A stretch of 64,000 nt of DNA from Halostagnicola larsenii XH-48 (GCF_000517625.1 NZ_CP007055.1:2294001-2358000); one strand, 5' to 3'; counted from the stretch's first letter, positions 35,530 through 44,571 are shown. Translations and numbers: made by a program. Notes: generated from the sequence alone by a model not told the origin.

Positions 35530-36921
35530 ATGTCTGGCAAATACGACCTCGTCATCGTGGGCGGCGGTATCAGTGGTGCATCCTTGCTGTACACGACAGC
35601 GAAGTTCACTGATATCGAGTCCATCGCACTGATCGAGAAAGAGTCGGAGATTGCCGCGATCAACTCACACGTCACGAACAACTCCCAGACGCTGCACTTC
35701 GGTGATATCGAGACGAACTACACGCTCGAGAAGGCCGAGGACGTAAAGGAAGGTGCGGAACTGCTCGCTGGCTACCTCGAGAATCACGACCCCGACCGCG
35801 AGATGCACTCGAAGCGGTCCAAGATGGTCCTCGGCGTCGGGGACGAAGAGGTCGCACAACTCGAGCAGCGCTACGAGGACGAAGGGTTCGGCGAACTCTT
35901 CCCGAAACTTCGGGCGATCGACCGCGAGGAGATCGCAGAAATCGAACCGAAGGTCGTCGAGGGGCGAGACCCGTCGACGGAAATGCTCGCGCTCCAGACG
36001 CCGGACGGTTACGTCGTCGACTACGGGGAAGCGACGAAGTCGTTCGTCGAACAGGCCGAAAAAGAGGCGAACGTCGACGTCTACACCGGAACGGAGGTCG
36101 AAGACATCACGGAGACGCTGGATGGGTACACCATCGGGACGACCAACGGCCGATTCGACTGTGAGGCGACCGTCGTCGCCGCCGGTTCACACAGCCTCCA
36201 GATAGCCAAGGAACTCGGCTACGGCCAGGACAAGGTGTTGCTCCCGATCGCGGGGAGTTTCTTCCTTGCTGATGACTTCCTGAACGGAAAGGTCTACACC
36301 CTCCAGATGAAGAAGTTGCCCTTCGCCGCGGTCCACGGCGACGCGGACGTTCACGACGACTCTATCACCCGATTTGGCCCGACCGCGAAACTCGTCCCGA
36401 CGCTCGAGCGGGGCCGCATCTCGACGGTGAAAGACTTCCTCGACGTATTCGGCCTGAACGCTGCGGCGTTTCTCAGTTACGCCAACATCCTGTCGGATCG
36501 GATCCTCCTCCCGTACGTGCTCCGGAACCTCGTCTACGACCTCCCCGAGGTCGGACCGCGCCAGTTCCTCCCGCACGTCCAGAAGGTCGTCCCGAGCGCC
36601 GAACTCGAGGATATCGAGCGCGCGAAGGGCTACGGCGGCGTTCGACCGCAGATCGTCGACACGAAAAACAAGTCCCTGGACATGGGCGAAGCCAAGATTG
36701 TTGGCGACGACATCATCTTCAACATCACGCCCTCGCCCGGCGCGTCGACGTGTCTGAAAAACGCCGTTCAGGACACCGAGCGCGTCCTCGAGTTCCTCGA
36801 GGGCGACTACGAGTTCGACGAAGCGGCGCTTCGCGAGGCGACGATCGACAACTTCCCGCGAATCGACGACGAAACGGAAGATACACAGACCGTGGCCAGT
36901 CCGGCCACCGACGACGACTGA
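35530..36921 (+). CDS. mqo: Malate:quinone oxidoreductase, Campylobacter/Helicobacter type
   Basis: The 463-residue FAD enzyme starts with the dinucleotide fold YDLVIVGGGISGASLLYTTA. NNSQTLHFGDIETNYTLEKA, then GSFFLADDFLNGKVYTLQ, KKLPFAAVHGDADVH and the C-terminal NITPSPGASTCLKNA closely match, from memory, the malate:quinone oxidoreductase of Campylobacter and Helicobacter. The enzyme oxidises malate to oxaloacetate at the inner membrane face and passes electrons to menaquinone. No membrane helix is expected. The ATG at 35530 is used since it places the FAD motif at the N-terminus. A bat-type regulator follows 290 nt downstream. Confidence 0.85.
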   Translation: MSGKYDLVIVGGGISGASLLYTTAKFTDIESIALIEKESEIAAINSHVTNNSQTLHFGDIETNYTLEKAEDVKEGAELLAGYLENHDPDREMHSKRSKMVLGVGDEEVAQLEQRYEDEGFGELFPKLRAIDREEIAEIEPKVVEGRDPSTEMLALQTPDGYVVDYGEATKSFVEQAEKEANVDVYTGTEVEDITETLDGYTIGTTNGRFDCEATVVAAGSHSLQIAKELGYGQDKVLLPIAGSFFLADDFLNGKVYTLQMKKLPFAAVHGDADVHDDSITRFGPTAKLVPTLERGRISTVKDFLDVFGLNAAAFLSYANILSDRILLPYVLRNLVYDLPEVGPRQFLPHVQKVVPSAELEDIERAKGYGGVRPQIVDTKNKSLDMGEAKIVGDDIIFNITPSPGASTCLKNAVQDTERVLEFLEGDYEFDEAALREATIDNFPRIDDETEDTQTVASPATDDD

Positions 36922-37182
36922 ACGAGCGAATTTATCGCGAGTAGCGGACACGTAGCCGATCCGAGGCCCCGATTATCCGGTTACAAACCGTATGTGACGC
37001 TCTCGGTGTTTGTTCACCAGGATCGATCAGTCCGTCTCCCGGCCGGCAGCAAGACACCTGTCGTGCTTCGCTGCACCCTCCAGGTCACAGTTCGCGTCGT
37101 GTTGGATGGGACATATCGACGAGATGTACAGATCGGCCCATCGAACCGTCTCAAACGACTGAAACCGTCGTAAATCTCGGTA

Positions 37183-37190
37183 CTTATATC
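37183..37190 (+). promoter_or_regulatory. TATA box of leaderless HTH_10 regulator
   Basis: cttatatc lies 22-29 nt before the ATG at 37212, the distance expected when transcription begins at the start codon. Confidence 0.5.
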
Positions 37191-37211
37191 GGAGACATCC
37201 GAATCAATCGT

Positions 37212-37880
37212 ATGAGTGTATTCGGCGAATTTTACGTCCCGTCGAACGCGTTCGCGCTGCACGAAACCCTAAATTCGGTGTCGGACACGGTAATCGAGAT
37301 CGAGCGGGTGGTTGCAACCGACGAAATTCTCACTCCGTACTTCTGGATCTCGGGGAGCCATCCAGCCACGTTCGAAGGCGCCGTCGCGGACGATCCATCG
37401 ATCCGAAACTTAGAGCAACTCGACGAGTTTCAGGACACGGCGCTGTATCGAGCGGAGTGGACCAGTCACATCGAATCGATCGTCTACATCTACACCAAGA
37501 TCAAAGCGGTCGTCCTCGAGGCGACGGGAACGAACGAACGCTGGGAACTGCGCATTCGGTTCGACGACCGCGACCAACTGGACGCGTTCCAGGAGTACTG
37601 CCACGAGAACAATATTGCGTTCAACCTACAACAACTGTACGACCTGTCCCAACCGAAAACGGGCGGACAGTACGGGTTGACGTCGAAACAGCAGACGGCG
37701 CTGGTACAAGCGTGGGAAGCGGGATACTTCGACACGCCTCGAGAGGCGTCGCTCGAGGACGTTGCCGAGAAACTCGACATCACACAACAGTCCCTGTCGA
37801 AACGACTCCATCGTGCCCACAAGTCACTGATCGAGAACACGCTCAAAGTAAGCTCGAGCGAGACGAACCCTCGAATATAG
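37212..37880 (+). CDS. Bacterio-opsin-activator-type HTH regulator
   Basis: The 222-residue protein has an N-terminal 150-residue sensor-like domain of the Bat type (EFYVPSNAFALHETLNSVSD; ERWELRIRFDDRDQLDAFQE) and a C-terminal HTH_10 domain: YGLTSKQQTALVQAWEAGYF, then EASLEDVAEKLDITQQSLSK and RLHRAHKSLIENTL. Such haloarchaeal regulators act as transcription factors with mostly unknown ligands. mqo is its upstream neighbour in the same orientation, so it may regulate respiratory carbon metabolism, but this is only positional. Confidence 0.85.
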   Translation: MSVFGEFYVPSNAFALHETLNSVSDTVIEIERVVATDEILTPYFWISGSHPATFEGAVADDPSIRNLEQLDEFQDTALYRAEWTSHIESIVYIYTKIKAVVLEATGTNERWELRIRFDDRDQLDAFQEYCHENNIAFNLQQLYDLSQPKTGGQYGLTSKQQTALVQAWEAGYFDTPREASLEDVAEKLDITQQSLSKRLHRAHKSLIENTLKVSSSETNPRI

Positions 37881-38023
37881 CCGCCGTCGATACTGACGGA
37901 AATCGTCGACACCAGACGAGATAGTCAACACTAGACGGATAGCCGCCCCCAGATAAGAGGCTGATAATACAGTCCTGATCTTTCTCCCCCGCTAGTCACT
38001 ATCTATATATGCCCGTCTTATTC

Positions 38024-38362
38024 ATGAATTCACGAAACTCTTCGTTGGACCTTTCGTATACCGATGTTGCGAACAGGTATCGCCGACAGACGCTATCGAT
38101 TCTGGCCGACGAACGACCGCTTTCTGTTTCCGAACTCGCATCCCGAATCGTCGCGCACCCGTCGAACGACGCCACGAACGAGTCGACTGAGACGCAGGTT
38201 CGGAAGGCTCGCCTCGCGCTCTATCACGTCCACCTGCCGAAACTCGACGAGTCGGGGCTGGTCTCGTACACTCACGAAACGGGTGAGGTAACCGTACCGG
38301 AGGGCGTTGCCGACGATCTCGCAGAGATTGCCGAGACGTTTCGTTCGCAAATGGACGAATAG
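38024..38362 (+). CDS. DUF7344-type winged-helix protein
   Basis: The 112-residue protein reads LDLSYTDVANRYRRQTLSIL, ADERPLSVSELASRIVAHPS, LALYHVHLPKLDESGLVSYT: a small winged helix of the haloarchaeal DUF7344 type, probably DNA-binding. The ATG at 38024 is preferred to the one at 38009 because the latter lies inside the likely TATA box (atctatatat, 38001-38010), so a leaderless transcript would begin after it. The ligand and targets are unknown. Confidence 0.75.
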   Translation: MNSRNSSLDLSYTDVANRYRRQTLSILADERPLSVSELASRIVAHPSNDATNESTETQVRKARLALYHVHLPKLDESGLVSYTHETGEVTVPEGVADDLAEIAETFRSQMDE

Positions 38363-38445
38363 ACGCCTTCGGCGAACGATCGTAGGAATCGTCGCCACCC
38401 GATCTCGAGGGCCGGGTCTCGAGTGGGGACGAATTTGATCGTTTA

Positions 38446-38712
38446 TTACCAGTCCGATTCTGTCGCTATTTCACCGTCAGCGCTAATCTGGTACCGGTCC
38501 GGCGTGATCCGGATCTGGAGGTCTTCGTACTCGAAGGTCAGTTCAAAATCCGTTCCGGAATCGTTTATCAACGCCGCAATCGGTTCGGGATCGATCGTAT
38601 CGTAAATCGGGGGAAGCTGACTGGGCTCGACTTCCTTCACCTCTGCAATCGCGTCGATGAGATCCCAGATACAGTGTGACTCCGTTAGTTCGTTGGAGCG
38701 TATCAAATCCAT
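38446..38712 (-). CDS. HalOD1 output-domain protein
   Basis: The 88-residue protein fits the stand-alone halobacterial output domain 1: SHCIWDLIDAIAEVKEVEPS, QLPPIYDTIDPEPIAALIND, then FEYEDLQIRITPDRYQIS. HalOD1 is found fused to response regulators or alone, with unknown mechanism. It is convergent with the DUF7344 gene. On the coding strand, gttttagac about 30 nt before the start may be the TATA element. Confidence 0.82.
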   Translation of the reverse strand: MDLIRSNELTESHCIWDLIDAIAEVKEVEPSQLPPIYDTIDPEPIAALINDSGTDFELTFEYEDLQIRITPDRYQISADGEIATESDW

Positions 38713-39059
38713 CTACCTACCGCACTCGTGGCCATCGGTCTAAAACTGTCGGAAGTTTGTATCACCGAGCGGAAACCAGTGTGGCGACTACCCGGAACGG
38801 TCCTCCGTAGAGACCGGGAACCGGCCCGTCGCTGGTGACCAGTCGGAAACCGGGTCGGCCGGTAGACCGCAGTCGGGTCCTCGCCGAATCACGCCTCTCA
38901 CCGATCGCTCGAGATGGATTCGACCGACCAGCCGTCTACTCAAACGAGACACTCGACGTCGACACCCCGAACCGGCAGTGTGCTCGCCCTCGCGGACGGG
39001 ACCGGACGAACTCCTCGAGAGGGGCGTTCGTATTTGTATCCGGTCACCGTACCGGCCGT
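38713..39059. other. Non-coding interval with promoter of ABC exporter
   Basis: This 347-nt divergent gap between the HalOD1 gene and the ABC ATPase shows no convincing ORF; the frame continuous with the ATPase is Arg/Ser-rich. tatttgtatc at 39031-39040 lies 20-29 nt before the ATG at 39060, a good TATA element for a leaderless exporter transcript. cggtcaccgtaccggccg after it has imperfect dyad symmetry. Confidence 0.5.
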
Positions 39060-40136
39060 ATGTCGGACGAACAGTCGACGACGGACGGCGAACCCGACCG
39101 CGAGCGGACAGCGAACGCGGATCGACGGCGGTCGTCGGGACGTGCGTCCATCGAGATAGCGGACCTGGAACTGACGTACGGGGACGGAACGACGGCCGTC
39201 GACGGCATCGATATGACCGTCGCCGACGGCGAGTTCTTCGGCTTTCTGGGTCCGAACGGCGCGGGGAAGACGACGGCGATCAAGGTCCTCGCGACGTTGC
39301 TCTCGCCGACCGACGGCGAGGTTCACGTGAACGGGTTCGACGTCCGAACGCAAGCCCAGCAGATCCGCGAGACGATCGGGTACATGGCACAGGAGACGAG
39401 CATCGACCCCGAACTGACGGCCGAAGAGAACGTTCGGTTCGCGTGCGAGGCCTACGGCGTTCCGCGGGGCGAACGCGAGGACCGGACCGCCGAGTTGCTC
39501 GAGCTCGTCGACCTCGAGTCGGTCGCGGACAAGCGCTCGGAGGAGTTTTCCGGCGGTATGAAAAAACGCCTCGACGCGGCGACCGCGCTCGTTCACCGAC
39601 CGCCGCTCGTCTTTCTCGACGAGCCGACAACCGGCCTCGATCCGACGGCCCGAAACCGGCTCTGGACGTACTTCGAACGGATCAACGAACGGGGCACGAC
39701 GATCTTTTTGACGACGCAGTACCTCGACGAGGCCGACACGCTCTGTGAACGACTCGCGGTGATTCGCGGCGGCCGGATCGTTGCCAACGGCTCGCCCGCG
39801 GCGTTGAAACGGCAGGTCGGCGGCGACGTACTCGACATCGAGGTAGAAGCGGACGGGGCCGCTCGAACGCGAGCCGCCGAGATCGCTCGAGCGTTCGAGG
39901 AGTTCAACGGCGCGCTGGTCGAGGAGACCGAGACCGGGATCAGCGTCACCGCCGAACGGGCGCGTCGCGTCGGCCCCGACCTGCTCGTCGCGCTGCGGGA
40001 CTCGGGCGTCACCGTCACGGGATTTAACGTTCGCGCGCCGTCGCTGGACGACGTGTTCCTCGCGGTCACCGGCGAGCGGGTCGAAACCGAATCCACGGAC
40101 TCGTCCGTGGCCGCCGACTCGGAGGGACCCACATGA
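39060..40136 (+). CDS. ABC transporter ATP-binding protein, DrrA/daunorubicin-resistance type
   Basis: The 358-residue ATPase has an N-terminal acidic extension of about 30 residues, Walker A LGPNGAGKTTAIKVLATLL, Q-loop IGYMAQETSIDPELTAEE, signature FSGGMKKRLDAATALVHRPP, Walker B PLVFLDEPTTGLDP and the H-loop replaced by TTIFLTTQYLDEADTLCE (Gln at the usual His place, as in DrrA). The C-terminal 110 residues form the DrrA-type extension (DVFLAVTGERVE). It energises export through the permease at 40133, which it overlaps by 4 nt (ATGA). Confidence 0.88.
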   Translation: MSDEQSTTDGEPDRERTANADRRRSSGRASIEIADLELTYGDGTTAVDGIDMTVADGEFFGFLGPNGAGKTTAIKVLATLLSPTDGEVHVNGFDVRTQAQQIRETIGYMAQETSIDPELTAEENVRFACEAYGVPRGEREDRTAELLELVDLESVADKRSEEFSGGMKKRLDAATALVHRPPLVFLDEPTTGLDPTARNRLWTYFERINERGTTIFLTTQYLDEADTLCERLAVIRGGRIVANGSPAALKRQVGGDVLDIEVEADGAARTRAAEIARAFEEFNGALVEETETGISVTAERARRVGPDLLVALRDSGVTVTGFNVRAPSLDDVFLAVTGERVETESTDSSVAADSEGPT

Positions 40137-41047
40137 GCCCATCAACGTCCGACCGCATCGGCGGCGGTGAGGGCACAGGCGACGATGACGCGACCGACGG
40201 CGACGCCATCGGGCGCTCGAGGAACACCTTCGCCGGCGACGTCTGGGTGAACTTCAAGCGCTGGAATCGCAAGGCGGTCCGAAACCCCTTCGTCCTGGTC
40301 GTCTCGCTCGCACAGCCGTTTATCTTCCTCGTGTTGTTCACCGAGGTGTTCGGAAACGTCGCCGGCGGCGCCGTCGACCAGGGGCTCCCGGGCGTCGACT
40401 ACACGACGTTTCTCGTGCCGGCGATCGCGATTCAGGTCGCGCTCGCGTCGGCGGTGACCTCGGGGATCGGACTGGTCAACGACATCGAGAACGGGATGTT
40501 CGAGAAGGTACTCGTCACCCCGATGAACAGAACGGCCGTCTTCGTCGGGAAGACCGCCGCCGAAGTGTTTCGCATCGCCATCCAGATCGCGATCATCCTC
40601 GGGGCGGGCGTCCTGCTCGGGGCAGAACTCGCGACCGGCGTCCTCGGCGGCGCGGCGATCGTCGCCGTCGGCGTCCTCTTTTCGCTGTGGTTCATCGCGT
40701 TCTCGAACACCCTCGCGGTACTGACGCGGGATCAGGAGTCGACGATCATCGGCGCAAACCTGCTCCAGTTTCCGCTCTTGTTCCTCTCGAGTGCGTTCCT
40801 TCCGATCGAGGTCCTTCCGAACTGGATTCAGGTGTTCGCCCGGCTGAATCCCGTCACCTACGGGGTCGACACCACGCGGGCGATCATGCTCGACGAAGAC
40901 GTGATGACGGTACTCGACGTGACGGCGTTCGGCGGCGTACTCGATACGATCGTTCCCGGCGTCGTCGTGCTCGCGGGCCTGGCGATCGGCTTCGGCGCAA
41001 CGGCCGTCTATCTCCTCTCGAGGGCCTCGAGTTCGGACGTTCGATGA
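40133..41047 (+). CDS. ABC-2 type transporter permease (DrrB-like)
   Basis: The 304-residue protein has six predicted helices after an acidic leader of about 45 residues: PFVLVVSLAQPFIFLVLFTE, FLVPAIAIQVALASAVTSGI, FRIAIQIAIILGAGVLLGAE, AAIVAVGVLFSLWFIAFSN, LLQFPLLFLSSAFLPIEVLP and TIVPGVVVLAGLAIGFGATA. NGMFEKVLVTPMNRTAVFVGK is the family's cytoplasmic loop, and LNPVTYGVDTTRAIM is the conserved block. It forms a homodimeric exporter with the preceding ATPase. The substrate may be a drug or lipid-like compound; this is unproven. Confidence 0.88.
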   Translation: MSPSTSDRIGGGEGTGDDDATDGDAIGRSRNTFAGDVWVNFKRWNRKAVRNPFVLVVSLAQPFIFLVLFTEVFGNVAGGAVDQGLPGVDYTTFLVPAIAIQVALASAVTSGIGLVNDIENGMFEKVLVTPMNRTAVFVGKTAAEVFRIAIQIAIILGAGVLLGAELATGVLGGAAIVAVGVLFSLWFIAFSNTLAVLTRDQESTIIGANLLQFPLLFLSSAFLPIEVLPNWIQVFARLNPVTYGVDTTRAIMLDEDVMTVLDVTAFGGVLDTIVPGVVVLAGLAIGFGATAVYLLSRASSSDVR

Positions 41048-41162
41048 CGCCGGATCGCACTCGGTTCGGCCGACGCTCAAGGGCGGACGCCGCGCTCGGC
41101 GCGATAGCGGGTGAGAACGGACCTGCGGGACCCCGCCTCGAGAAACCGGGTCCCGACTCGAG

Positions 41163-41357
41163 TCAGTTGTTTTGCGTCATGAGCCAGAACGAGAGCGGAA
41201 CGCTCGCTGCGACGAGTCCGTACACGCCGCCCATGATCGGCTCGAGGCCGAGCGACGGTGCGAGCAGGTATCCCGCGGCGAACCCGATCGGATCACAGAT
41301 CATCGCGATGATCAGTATCTGTTGTCCGAAGGGTCGCGATCGGAGCCAGTAGAACAT
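41163..41357 (-). CDS. Two-helix membrane protein, hypothetical
   Basis: The 64-residue protein has a short basic start (MFYWLRSRPFGQ) and two helices, QILIIAMICDPIGFAAGYLL and IMGGVYGLVAASVPLSFWLM. No family was recognised. It is convergent with the ABC permease gene. The hydrophobic pattern and ATG support it as a real small membrane protein. Confidence 0.5.
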   Translation of the reverse strand: MFYWLRSRPFGQQILIIAMICDPIGFAAGYLLAPSLGLEPIMGGVYGLVAASVPLSFWLMTQNN

Positions 41358-41471
41358 CGTTGATACGAGTTGGGTCTATTCCGATAAGTAATATGTTTTG
41401 TGAACTAACGAGACTCTATCTCGAGCGAGGACGCTAGCTCCTCGAGCGACCGCCTCGACACTGACGTGCCG

Positions 41472-41618
41472 ATGCTCGTCGACGGCGGGGGCGGCGTTAC
41501 GACCGTCCACGGTCCCGATCCGATCGCCTACCAGCGCTGGAGCGAGCGGGACGAATCCACCGAAAAACGCGAACGAACCGCTGCCGACGAACTCGAACGA
41601 ACCGCCGCCGACGAGTAG
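41472..41618 (+). CDS. Short ORF, possible gene remnant
   Basis: Forty-eight codons read MLVDGGGGVTTVHGPDPIAY and end ESTEKRERTAADELERTAADE in spirit of a C-terminal tail; the frame is open back to 41409 without another ATG. Codon use is typical of the genome and the tail contains a duplicated ERTAADE-like unit. It stops 12 nt before the convergent E1 alpha gene. It could be the end of a lost gene or a small protein; no family was recognised. Confidence 0.25.
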   Translation: MLVDGGGGVTTVHGPDPIAYQRWSERDESTEKRERTAADELERTAADE

Positions 41619-41630
41619 AACCCCAAACCG

Positions 41631-42785
41631 CTACTCGTCCTCGAGCAGCGCGTCGTCGCCGTGGGTCGAGCGCAGCGACTCGAGGTGGGCCCGCTGGTCC
41701 TCGAGTCGCTCGGTCGGCTCCTCGTAGGTGTACTCGAACATCTCCCGCGGGTCGGGTTCGTACGCCGCGGTTCGGTCGAGCAGGTCCTCGAGAGTCTCCT
41801 CGACCTCCGCCTCGACGGCCTCGATGTGGCCGTTGTCGATGAGTCCCCGATTCCGGAGAAAGAGTTCGAACCGGTCGATCGGATCCCGCTCGCGCCACTG
41901 TTTGACCTCCTCGTCGTCCCGGTAGACGCTCGGATCGTCGGCCGTCGTGTGAGCCCCGAAGCGGTACTGGACCGCCTCGATGAGCGTGGGCCGCAACCGG
42001 TCGCTCGCGTCGGAGTCGGCGTTTGTGCCGTCCGCCGGCGCGTCCTCGAGCGAACCGAGCGCTCTCTCTCGAGCGGCCTTCGTCACGACGTAGGTCGCCA
42101 GCGGGTCCATCCCGTCGACTTGCACGCCCGTGAACCCGTAGGCGTCTGCCTTCTGGGCGATGGTGGCACTCGCGGTCTGGCGCTCGCGGGGGACCGAGAT
42201 CGCCCACTGGTTGTTGTTACAGAAAAAGACCGTCGGGGTGTCGAAGACGCCCGCGAAGTTCAGCCCCTCGTGGAAGTCGCCCTCGCTCGTCGAGCCGTCG
42301 CCGAAGTGGACGACGCCGACGCGCTCGTCGCCCCGGAGTTTGGCCGCCCACGACCAGCCGACGGCGTGGGGGATGTGCCCGGCGATGGAGATGTTAAGCG
42401 GGAAGACGTTCACGTCTGCCAGCGCGGCGTTGCCGTCTTCGTGGCCCATCCAGTACAGCAGGTACTCCCAGGGGAGGTCCCGCGAGACGACCGCCCCGTG
42501 TTCGCGGTACTGAAAGGAGAGCATATCCGCCTCGGAGAGCGCGTAGGTCGATCCGATCTGGGAGCCCTCCTGGCCCGCGAGCGAGGCGTAGGTTCCCAAC
42601 CGGCCCTGACGCTGGAGACTGATCATCCGCTCGTCGAACCGCCGGCAGAACTTCATATCCCGGTACATCGCGTGCAGCGTCGCTTCCTCGAGATCGGGCA
42701 GGAGGTCCGGGGCGACGACCTCGCCCGTCGGGTCGAGAATCTGCACGCGGTCGTCGGGTGCCCGGTCGAGTACGTCGCGTGACAT
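41631..42785 (-). CDS. 2-oxoacid dehydrogenase E1 alpha subunit (pyruvate or branched-chain type)
   Basis: The 384-residue ThDP-binding protein has YRDMKFCRRFDERMISLQRQ, LSFQYREHGAVVSRDLPW and the ThDP motif GDGSTSEGDFHEGLNFAG...NNNQWAIS, then RYRFGAHTTADDPSVYRDD with the phosphorylation-loop region. It would decarboxylate a 2-oxo acid together with a beta subunit. No E1 beta, E2 or E3 gene lies nearby, so this is an orphan alpha subunit. Haloarchaea carry several such sets and their substrates are often undefined. The start is the ATG at 42785. Confidence 0.88.
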   Translation of the reverse strand: MSRDVLDRAPDDRVQILDPTGEVVAPDLLPDLEEATLHAMYRDMKFCRRFDERMISLQRQGRLGTYASLAGQEGSQIGSTYALSEADMLSFQYREHGAVVSRDLPWEYLLYWMGHEDGNAALADVNVFPLNISIAGHIPHAVGWSWAAKLRGDERVGVVHFGDGSTSEGDFHEGLNFAGVFDTPTVFFCNNNQWAISVPRERQTASATIAQKADAYGFTGVQVDGMDPLATYVVTKAARERALGSLEDAPADGTNADSDASDRLRPTLIEAVQYRFGAHTTADDPSVYRDDEEVKQWRERDPIDRFELFLRNRGLIDNGHIEAVEAEVEETLEDLLDRTAAYEPDPREMFEYTYEEPTERLEDQRAHLESLRSTHGDDALLEDE

Positions 42786-42980
42786 CAGATACTCCCACGG
42801 AGGGAGTCGACCACCTTAAAATCGAGTGCGCGAGCGTGACCGTCGCCGTATCGAACAGGTTCGCTCGAACGCGGCGGACTCGAACGCGTCGGGCCTGAAC
42901 GCGCTGGGCCCGGGTGCGGTGGCTCGGACTGCCGTTTGGGCCACAGGTATACGGATGGCACCCGTAGGTCGAACCGAACG

Positions 42981-43592
42981 ATGACCGACGAACCCGAAAT
43001 CACCGCGACGCCGCCGGACAGTCCGATCAGCGTCACCGGCACCGACCACATCACGCTCATCGGCAGCAACGAGGAAGACACCATCGAGTACTACCGGGAC
43101 CTGCTTGGCATGCCGCTGGTGCTCAGACAGCCGAACCTCGACGATCCGAACTCCACGCACCTCTTTTTCGATACGGGCGACGGCCGGATCATCACCTTCT
43201 TCGTGACCGACGATCGCCAGTCGGACCACCGCCCGCTGCGCAATCAGGTCGGCTCGGTCCACCACCTCTCGTTTTCGATCGACGCCGAGGAGTTCGTCGA
43301 GATCCGCGACGCGCTCGAGGAGTCTCGATACGGCTACAACGAGTTCGATCGGGGCATCTTCCACTCGCTGTACACCCGCGATCACAACGGCCTCACCATC
43401 GAACTCTCGGCGGACAAGTACGACATTCCGGACGACCGCCGCGGCGAAGTGCTCGCGACGACCCAGCGGATCCGCGAGGAAGATGGCTCCGAATTCGCCG
43501 AGGACGAACACCTCGCGGCCGCACTCGAGGAACTGGGTCTCGACGCCGAGCCCGCGGACCTGCCGGACGCGCCGACGGGCGCGGGGATCTGA
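42981..43592 (+). CDS. VOC-family metalloprotein (glyoxalase/extradiol dioxygenase type)
   Basis: The 203-residue protein has one VOC module pair: TGTDHITLIGSNEEDTIEYY (His23), NQVGSVHHLSFSIDAEEF (His94 or His95) and NGLTIELSADKYDIP (Glu141). These provide a 2-His-1-carboxylate metal site as in ring-cleaving dioxygenases and glyoxalase I. The C-terminal 50 residues are an acidic helical tail. The substrate is unknown. The SDR gene follows 115 nt later in the same direction. Confidence 0.85.
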   Translation: MTDEPEITATPPDSPISVTGTDHITLIGSNEEDTIEYYRDLLGMPLVLRQPNLDDPNSTHLFFDTGDGRIITFFVTDDRQSDHRPLRNQVGSVHHLSFSIDAEEFVEIRDALEESRYGYNEFDRGIFHSLYTRDHNGLTIELSADKYDIPDDRRGEVLATTQRIREEDGSEFAEDEHLAAALEELGLDAEPADLPDAPTGAGI

Positions 43593-43707
43593 GTCGACGG
43601 CCTGGCACGCAGCGCCGATCACCCCGGCCGGTTCGGAAGTACCGCCCGCGACGGGACAATTTTCCACCGGGTTGAAGTTTTATTGCTGCGGGGCCGAATA
43701 GTCGGCC

Positions 43708-44571
43708 ATGGCACTCACACGACCGGACCTCTCCGGGCAGACGGCGTTTATCACGGGAACGACGCGCGGAATCGGCAAAGCGATCGCGCTCGCGCTCGCC
43801 GAGCAGGGGTGTAACATCGTCTCGACCGGCAAGACGAGCGAGGAAGACGACGACGCGAACGGCCGCGACCTCGAGGGGACCATCGAACAAACCGCCCGCG
43901 AGGCCCGCGATCGCGGCGTCGACGCCCTGCCGATTCAGGTGAACGTCCGCGAGGAACGCGAGGTCGAGGCCGCCGCCGAGCGCGCCATCGAGGAGTTCGG
44001 CGAGGTCAACATCGTCATCAACAACGCGAGCGCGATCCAGATCGCGAACGTCGAAGACCTCCCCGCGAACCGCTTCGACCTGCTGACCGACGTGAACGTG
44101 CGCGGAACGCATCTCACCTCCCGAGCGTTCCTCGAGCACCTCAAAGACGTCGAGGATTCGTGGCTTCTGACCAACGCGCCGCCGGTTACGGTCGACCGAG
44201 CGCCCGGCGAGGCCCCCTACGCCTGGTCGAAACTCGGCATGACGTTCCTGACGCTCTCGCTCGCGAGCGAACTCGGGAACCACGACGTCGGCTGTAACGC
44301 CTTCTGGCCGGTCACAGCGATCGACACCCGAGCGACGCGGTACTTCGGACTCGGCACCGAAGACGACTGGCGGACGCCCGACATCGTCGCCGATACCGTC
44401 CTCGAGATCCTCAGCCGGGATCCCGCCGAATACACCGGCAACGCTGTCTACGACGAGGAACTGCTTCGGGAGGCCGGCCTCGAGGACTTTTCGGAATACA
44501 ACCTCACCGAGGGTGATCCAGCGCCGATGTCGGCGCAGATGTTCGACCCCGAGTTCACCCGATCGGCGTGA
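43708..44571 (+). CDS. SDR-family oxidoreductase (HSDL2-like)
   Basis: The 287-residue short-chain dehydrogenase has TAFITGTTRGIGKAIALALA (cofactor motif), VNIVINNASAIQ (NNAS), and APYAWSKLGMTFLTLSLASE, which supplies the Y-x-x-x-K catalytic pair. The usual catalytic Ser block is TNAPPVTVD, with Pro-Pro like the HSDL2 group. It would oxidise or reduce a hydroxyacyl or steroid-like substrate with NAD(P). A TATA-like gttttattgc lies about 31 nt before the ATG. A 22-bp tandem repeat overlaps its 3' end. Confidence 0.87.
   Translation: MALTRPDLSGQTAFITGTTRGIGKAIALALAEQGCNIVSTGKTSEEDDDANGRDLEGTIEQTAREARDRGVDALPIQVNVREEREVEAAAERAIEEFGEVNIVINNASAIQIANVEDLPANRFDLLTDVNVRGTHLTSRAFLEHLKDVEDSWLLTNAPPVTVDRAPGEAPYAWSKLGMTFLTLSLASELGNHDVGCNAFWPVTAIDTRATRYFGLGTEDDWRTPDIVADTVLEILSRDPAEYTGNAVYDEELLREAGLEDFSEYNLTEGDPAPMSAQMFDPEFTRSA

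Noticed and set aside
37014-37262. 82-codon minus-strand frame upstream of the HTH_10 gene
   Set aside because: It overlaps the start and promoter of the regulator and has Arg/Thr-rich low-complexity sequence.
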